From Candidatus Gastranaerophilales bacterium (GTDB lineage Bacteria > Cyanobacteriota > Vampirovibrionia > Gastranaerophilales > UBA9971), in the NCBI GenBank assembly GCA_028277195.1, contig JANQGS010000272.1, positions 1 to 8,890 on the forward strand: a stretch of 8,890 nucleotides of DNA, in the 5' to 3' direction. Under the pieces are notes generated by a model. That model made no database searches, had not been told where the DNA came from, and worked only from the letters and a program-made list of their open reading frames with translations. Every line of letters starts with the position of its first letter. Within the stretch, counting starts at the first letter, position 1. Shown one piece after another: positions 6,262 to 8,890 of this stretch. Made by a program: the position numbers and the translations under genes.

Positions 6262-7878
6262 ATGGTACTGCTGGATTTAATAGCCTGGACTCTTTTTGTT
6301 TATCTGGTTTTATTTGTTATCTACAGGTTTGTAATTATTTTCAATTCTTCAAAAGGCAGAATGGCTGATATTTACAAACGTGAATACCAACCGGTAATTG
6401 AGCGCAAAATCACCGTATTAATTCATTCACATAATAATTCCGCAAAGGTAAAAGCCCTCCTGGAAGCCTTTTCCGGGCAAACTTACAGTAAGGATAAGTT
6501 TTCGCTCAACATTATCCTGGATAATTGCGATAATGAGAATGTAAAACTCCTGGAAATCCTGGGCGGGGCAAGGCTCTGGAGAATAAATTCAACGGGGGCA
6601 AAACCCGTCGGGAAATACAAGGCTTTTGCCTGGCTGCTGGAGAGGATAAGGGCTTTTGAAAACACAAATGCCTTTGTCTTTATTGACGCTGAGTGCGTTA
6701 TTAAAAAGGATTTCCTGGAAAAAATTAATGCGGCCCTTAACGAGAACGCTGTTATTGCAGGCGAAACATTGAGGAGGAAAAAATTCTTCCTGAATAAACT
6801 CGTTAACCTGAAAAATAAAATTACAGCCCGGGTAATAAGGCATGGAAGGTTTTATTCGGGCCTTGGAAATGTTATTGACTCGGATGTGCTGGTTATAAAA
6901 CAGGATATACTTGAAAAAATTGAATTTGAAACAACCGACTCAGGCTTTGAGGAATATGAATATTCCGTGAAATTAAGGTATTTTAGCATTCCCGTGCTTT
7001 ACTCAAGCGACATAGCCGTTTATAAAAACCGGGCGGAAACAATAACAACCATTGGCCTGGAGGACTATAAGAAAAGATACAGGGCATTTAAAACATTTTT
7101 AAACAATTTCAGTGTATTATTCTCAAAAAGCGGTTTTTCCGTAAAAGAGCAGGTCTTATCGCTGGTTTATCCTTCGGCTGTAACTTTTGTTTTTTGGAAC
7201 CTGGTATTAATCTGGGGCTCTCTAACCTATCCCGGCACTTATTTCGCAAAGACAATAAGCGTTAATATCCTTATACTGCTTATGTTTTCAAGATTCGTTT
7301 CCGAGCTGCAATGCCTTATATCAATGAGGTGCAATTTCAGGGATTACTACCATGCTGTTTCATTACTCCTTATCTCGCCTTTAATATATCTAAGGTCAAT
7401 GCCGGCAGGCTTTCAGGTTATTCCCCGGAATACGGGAAAAAGGGAAAAGAGCCGGCCTGTCAGGGTTAATTTTGAGAAAAACACTGTTGATGCAATGATA
7501 ACAAACGGTAAAAACGAATTTCCATGCGGGCTGGAGATAAGCAAGAGCGATGAAAACGCAAGCGTTACGTTTATCTTTAAGGATAAAAAACTCAAATCAT
7601 CCAAGCAGCCAAGGATTTGCTATGCGGTCGAAGAAATAATAAAAAAGCTCAAGGTTCACGGTTTTTCCCTTAAGGTATGCTCAAACTGCGGATATTTCCA
7701 CCTCACCGAATCCACGGCAGCGCATACTGAAGGCGAGCAGGGATACTGTTTATACAGGAATTTTAAGGAAAACTCAAAGGAAAAAGAATTCACTCCCGTC
7801 TGGTCCTCGTGCAGGAAAATAATTCCGTCACAGGCAGGTAACTATATTCGCAGGGAAATGGGGCTGGAAAAAAAATAG
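6262..7878 (+). CDS. Membrane family-2-like glycosyltransferase with C-terminal cysteine-cluster domain
   Basis: A 538-residue protein. One N-terminal membrane helix (about 3-27) is followed by a cytoplasmic GT-A-type domain (about 48-275) and about three membrane helices (297-319, 332-349, 363-379), the layout of processive or polysaccharide GT2 enzymes. Catalytic-type motifs are ILDNCD (85-90), FIDAE (140-144, DXD-like with Asp142), and GFEEYEYSVKLR (228-239) in place of the usual acidic acceptor motif. The QxxRW motif of processive synthases is not intact (KKRYRAFK at 270-277), so processivity is doubtful. After the last helix comes a soluble tail (about 385-538) ending in a CxxC-x19-C-x20-C cluster (Cys473, 476, 496, 517), which looks metal-binding. 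AGGA at 6251-6254 lies 7 bases before the ATG. The gene stands alone; sugar donor and product are unknown. GT2 membership is good, the tail unrecognised. Confidence 0.8.
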   Translation: MVLLDLIAWTLFVYLVLFVIYRFVIIFNSSKGRMADIYKREYQPVIERKITVLIHSHNNSAKVKALLEAFSGQTYSKDKFSLNIILDNCDNENVKLLEILGGARLWRINSTGAKPVGKYKAFAWLLERIRAFENTNAFVFIDAECVIKKDFLEKINAALNENAVIAGETLRRKKFFLNKLVNLKNKITARVIRHGRFYSGLGNVIDSDVLVIKQDILEKIEFETTDSGFEEYEYSVKLRYFSIPVLYSSDIAVYKNRAETITTIGLEDYKKRYRAFKTFLNNFSVLFSKSGFSVKEQVLSLVYPSAVTFVFWNLVLIWGSLTYPGTYFAKTISVNILILLMFSRFVSELQCLISMRCNFRDYYHAVSLLLISPLIYLRSMPAGFQVIPRNTGKREKSRPVRVNFEKNTVDAMITNGKNEFPCGLEISKSDENASVTFIFKDKKLKSSKQPRICYAVEEIIKKLKVHGFSLKVCSNCGYFHLTESTAAHTEGEQGYCLYRNFKENSKEKEFTPVWSSCRKIIPSQAGNYIRREMGLEKK

Positions 7879-7903
7879 GGCACTTCAGTGTTATTATTAA
7901 GTT

Positions 7904-8359
7904 TTACAACCTATCCCTTAAAAAACTGAAAAGAGCCCTGTCAATCGTATTTATGTGAAAAACAAACCACCCGTTCATTACCGAAAGCAATTGCAGTGCA
8001 TACTGGCCCGGATAATCCCTGATATATAAACTGTTCAGTGATTCCGGGTTTACCTGGCGATAATGATAATGTGAGCGCATTTCCAGGTAAGTATTCCTGA
8101 AAAAATTATGGCTTTTCTTTAATTCATCAAATTCAGGAAACCCGTATTTTCTCGCATAACCCTCCTCAAGCGCAAAATGAGCGCTTGTGTAAAAATCAAG
8201 TTCCTCTATCAATGTATTAACTTCCTGTTCAATCCTGTTATCCTGAACAGCATAATAAAGTTTGTTGAGGGTCTCAATAATATGTTTATGCTGCTCATCA
8301 ATTTCCGCTATGCCTGACTCGTAATCACTGTGCCATTCAACAAGTCCTATAGGCTCCAT
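7904..8359 (-). CDS. Bacteriohemerythrin, single domain, with one expected iron ligand replaced
   Basis: A 151-residue hemerythrin-fold protein, normally a four-helix bundle binding a diiron centre that reversibly binds oxygen. The signature is clear: W9, GIAEIDEQHKHI (His24), HFALEE (His61, Glu65), His84, and HINTID (His135, Asp140). Compared with the family's seven ligands, the first His of the H-x3-H pair is Leu80 (codon TTA at 8120-8122), leaving six. The stretch between His84 and His135 is about 15 residues longer than usual and includes HYH (97-99). Length is correspondingly above the usual ~130-135. There is no signal peptide or membrane helix, so it is cytoplasmic. A strong ribosome binding site, AGGGGG (8368-8373), lies 8 bases before the ATG. 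It follows the L9 gene by 43 bases with no terminator seen between, so cotranscription is likely. Confidence 0.92.
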   Translation of the reverse strand: MEPIGLVEWHSDYESGIAEIDEQHKHIIETLNKLYYAVQDNRIEQEVNTLIEELDFYTSAHFALEEGYARKYGFPEFDELKKSHNFFRNTYLEMRSHYHYRQVNPESLNSLYIRDYPGQYALQLLSVMNGWFVFHINTIDRALFSFLRDRL

Positions 8360-8402
8360 AACAGCTTCCCCCTAAAATTATTTATTTTTTATCAGGAACT
8401 AT

Positions 8403-8890
8403 TTACTCTTCGGTTATTTCCGCTTCTTCTTTCGTTTCTTCGGCAGTTTCTTCTGATGCCTGCTCCTCAGGTTCTTCTATAATTTCTTCTATAATTATTT
8501 CAGAAGCTGATATTAAAACCGGTAAATCAACAGAAACCTTTGAGGTCAGTTTTATCAGCATTTTATACTCACCGAGTGCATTAATCGGATTATTTAAGGA
8601 AATGTTCCTCCTGTCAACCTCGATGCCGGTAATTTCTTTCAGCTCATCAGCCAATTTTCTTGTAGTAATTGCTCCGTAGAGTTTTCCGCTTTCCCCGGCT
8701 TTTGCCTGGATTTCCAGCTTAGTAAGGGATTTAATTGTTTCTGACCTTTCAAGTGCTTCATTATGCAGTTTTTCAGCTTTTGCCTTAATCCCGGCAAGGT
8801 TTTTTTCACGGTTTTTAAGCGCTCCCTCTGTGGCGAGCTCCGCCAGGTCCTTAGGCAGGAGAAAATTTCTCGCAAATCCGTCTTTTACCT
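8403..8890 (-). CDS. rplI: 50S ribosomal protein L9 (N-terminus beyond window edge), acidic C-terminal tail
   Basis: The minus-strand frame reads from the window edge (first full codon GTA at 8888-8886) as VKDGFARNFLLPKDLA, the hallmark end of the L9 N-terminal domain, so about 20 residues are missing off the right side. The connecting helix follows, rich in Lys and Glu, then the C-terminal domain with AKAGESGKLYGAIT and LKEITGIEVDRRNI. L9 binds 23S rRNA near the L1 stalk base and supports translational fidelity. The visible 161 residues plus the missing part give about 181, longer than the usual ~147-150. The excess is a low-complexity acidic tail: 16 of the last 32 residues are Glu. An apparent shorter gene starting at 8654 is only an internal TTG in this same frame. 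It is followed by the hemerythrin gene after 43 bases. Confidence 0.95.
   Translation of the reverse strand, partial: VKDGFARNFLLPKDLAELATEGALKNREKNLAGIKAKAEKLHNEALERSETIKSLTKLEIQAKAGESGKLYGAITTRKLADELKEITGIEVDRRNISLNNPINALGEYKMLIKLTSKVSVDLPVLISASEIIIEEIIEEPEEQASEETAEETKEEAEITEE

Noticed and set aside
7879..7903. Bidirectional terminator between the glycosyltransferase and hemerythrin genes
   Set aside because: CACTTCAGTG (7881-7890) can form only about three pairs once a realistic loop is allowed. Nearby A8 (7868-7875) gives a T-run on the minus strand, but no adequate stem precedes it.
8639..8875. A 78-codon minus-strand frame near the right edge
   Set aside because: It is a shifted frame of the L9 gene; the L9 frame itself stays open to the window edge and reads conserved L9 motifs.
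1..8890. CRISPR array, insertion sequence, phage attachment site or replication origin
   Set aside because: No regularly spaced direct repeats, no transposase or integrase coding and no cluster of DnaA-box-like sequences were seen.

Overview
The window is ordinary-looking bacterial chromosome: a bacterial ribosomal protein (L9) sits at the right edge and no phage, plasmid or transposase gene is visible. By eye the base composition is moderately AT-rich. Isoleucine is often ATA and arginine often AGG in every large gene. With a cobalamin-dependent ribonucleotide reductase, a LytR-CpsA-Psr (LCP) envelope enzyme and an M29 aminopeptidase, this suggests an anaerobic or microaerobic bacterium from a less-studied lineage (Elusimicrobia- or Omnitrophota-like groups are a guess). 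I cannot place it more firmly.

Layout from left to right. Positions 1-338 hold no convincing gene but contain several potential hairpins, including a GC-rich inverted repeat at about 155-229. A tight three-gene plus-strand operon follows (339-3603): a membrane-anchored alpha/beta hydrolase, an M29 metallo-aminopeptidase (GTG start overlapping the previous stop), and an LCP transferase with a C-terminal LytR_C domain. Its last stop codon overlaps the stop codon of a minus-strand class II ribonucleotide reductase gene, nrdJ (3600-5951). A 310-base AT-rich divergent intergenic region (5952-6261) carries the likely nrdJ promoter and, upstream of it on the same strand, a clear intrinsic terminator with a TATAAT box directly abutting it. 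The plus-strand gene at 6262-7878 is a membrane glycosyltransferase with an unusual cysteine-cluster tail. It converges on a minus-strand pair: a bacteriohemerythrin (7904-8359) and, upstream of it, the C-terminal ~161 residues of ribosomal protein L9 (8403 to the window edge).

Functions: the left operon looks envelope-related (LCP transfers glycopolymers to the wall), though its hydrolase and peptidase have no proven link to that. NrdJ makes deoxyribonucleotides without oxygen. The hemerythrin is a candidate oxygen or redox sensor or buffer, but one of its seven expected iron ligands is replaced by leucine. I found no clearly new multi-gene system. The best leads are the altered hemerythrin site, the glycosyltransferase fused to a cysteine cluster, and the promoter-plus-terminator arrangement upstream of nrdJ.
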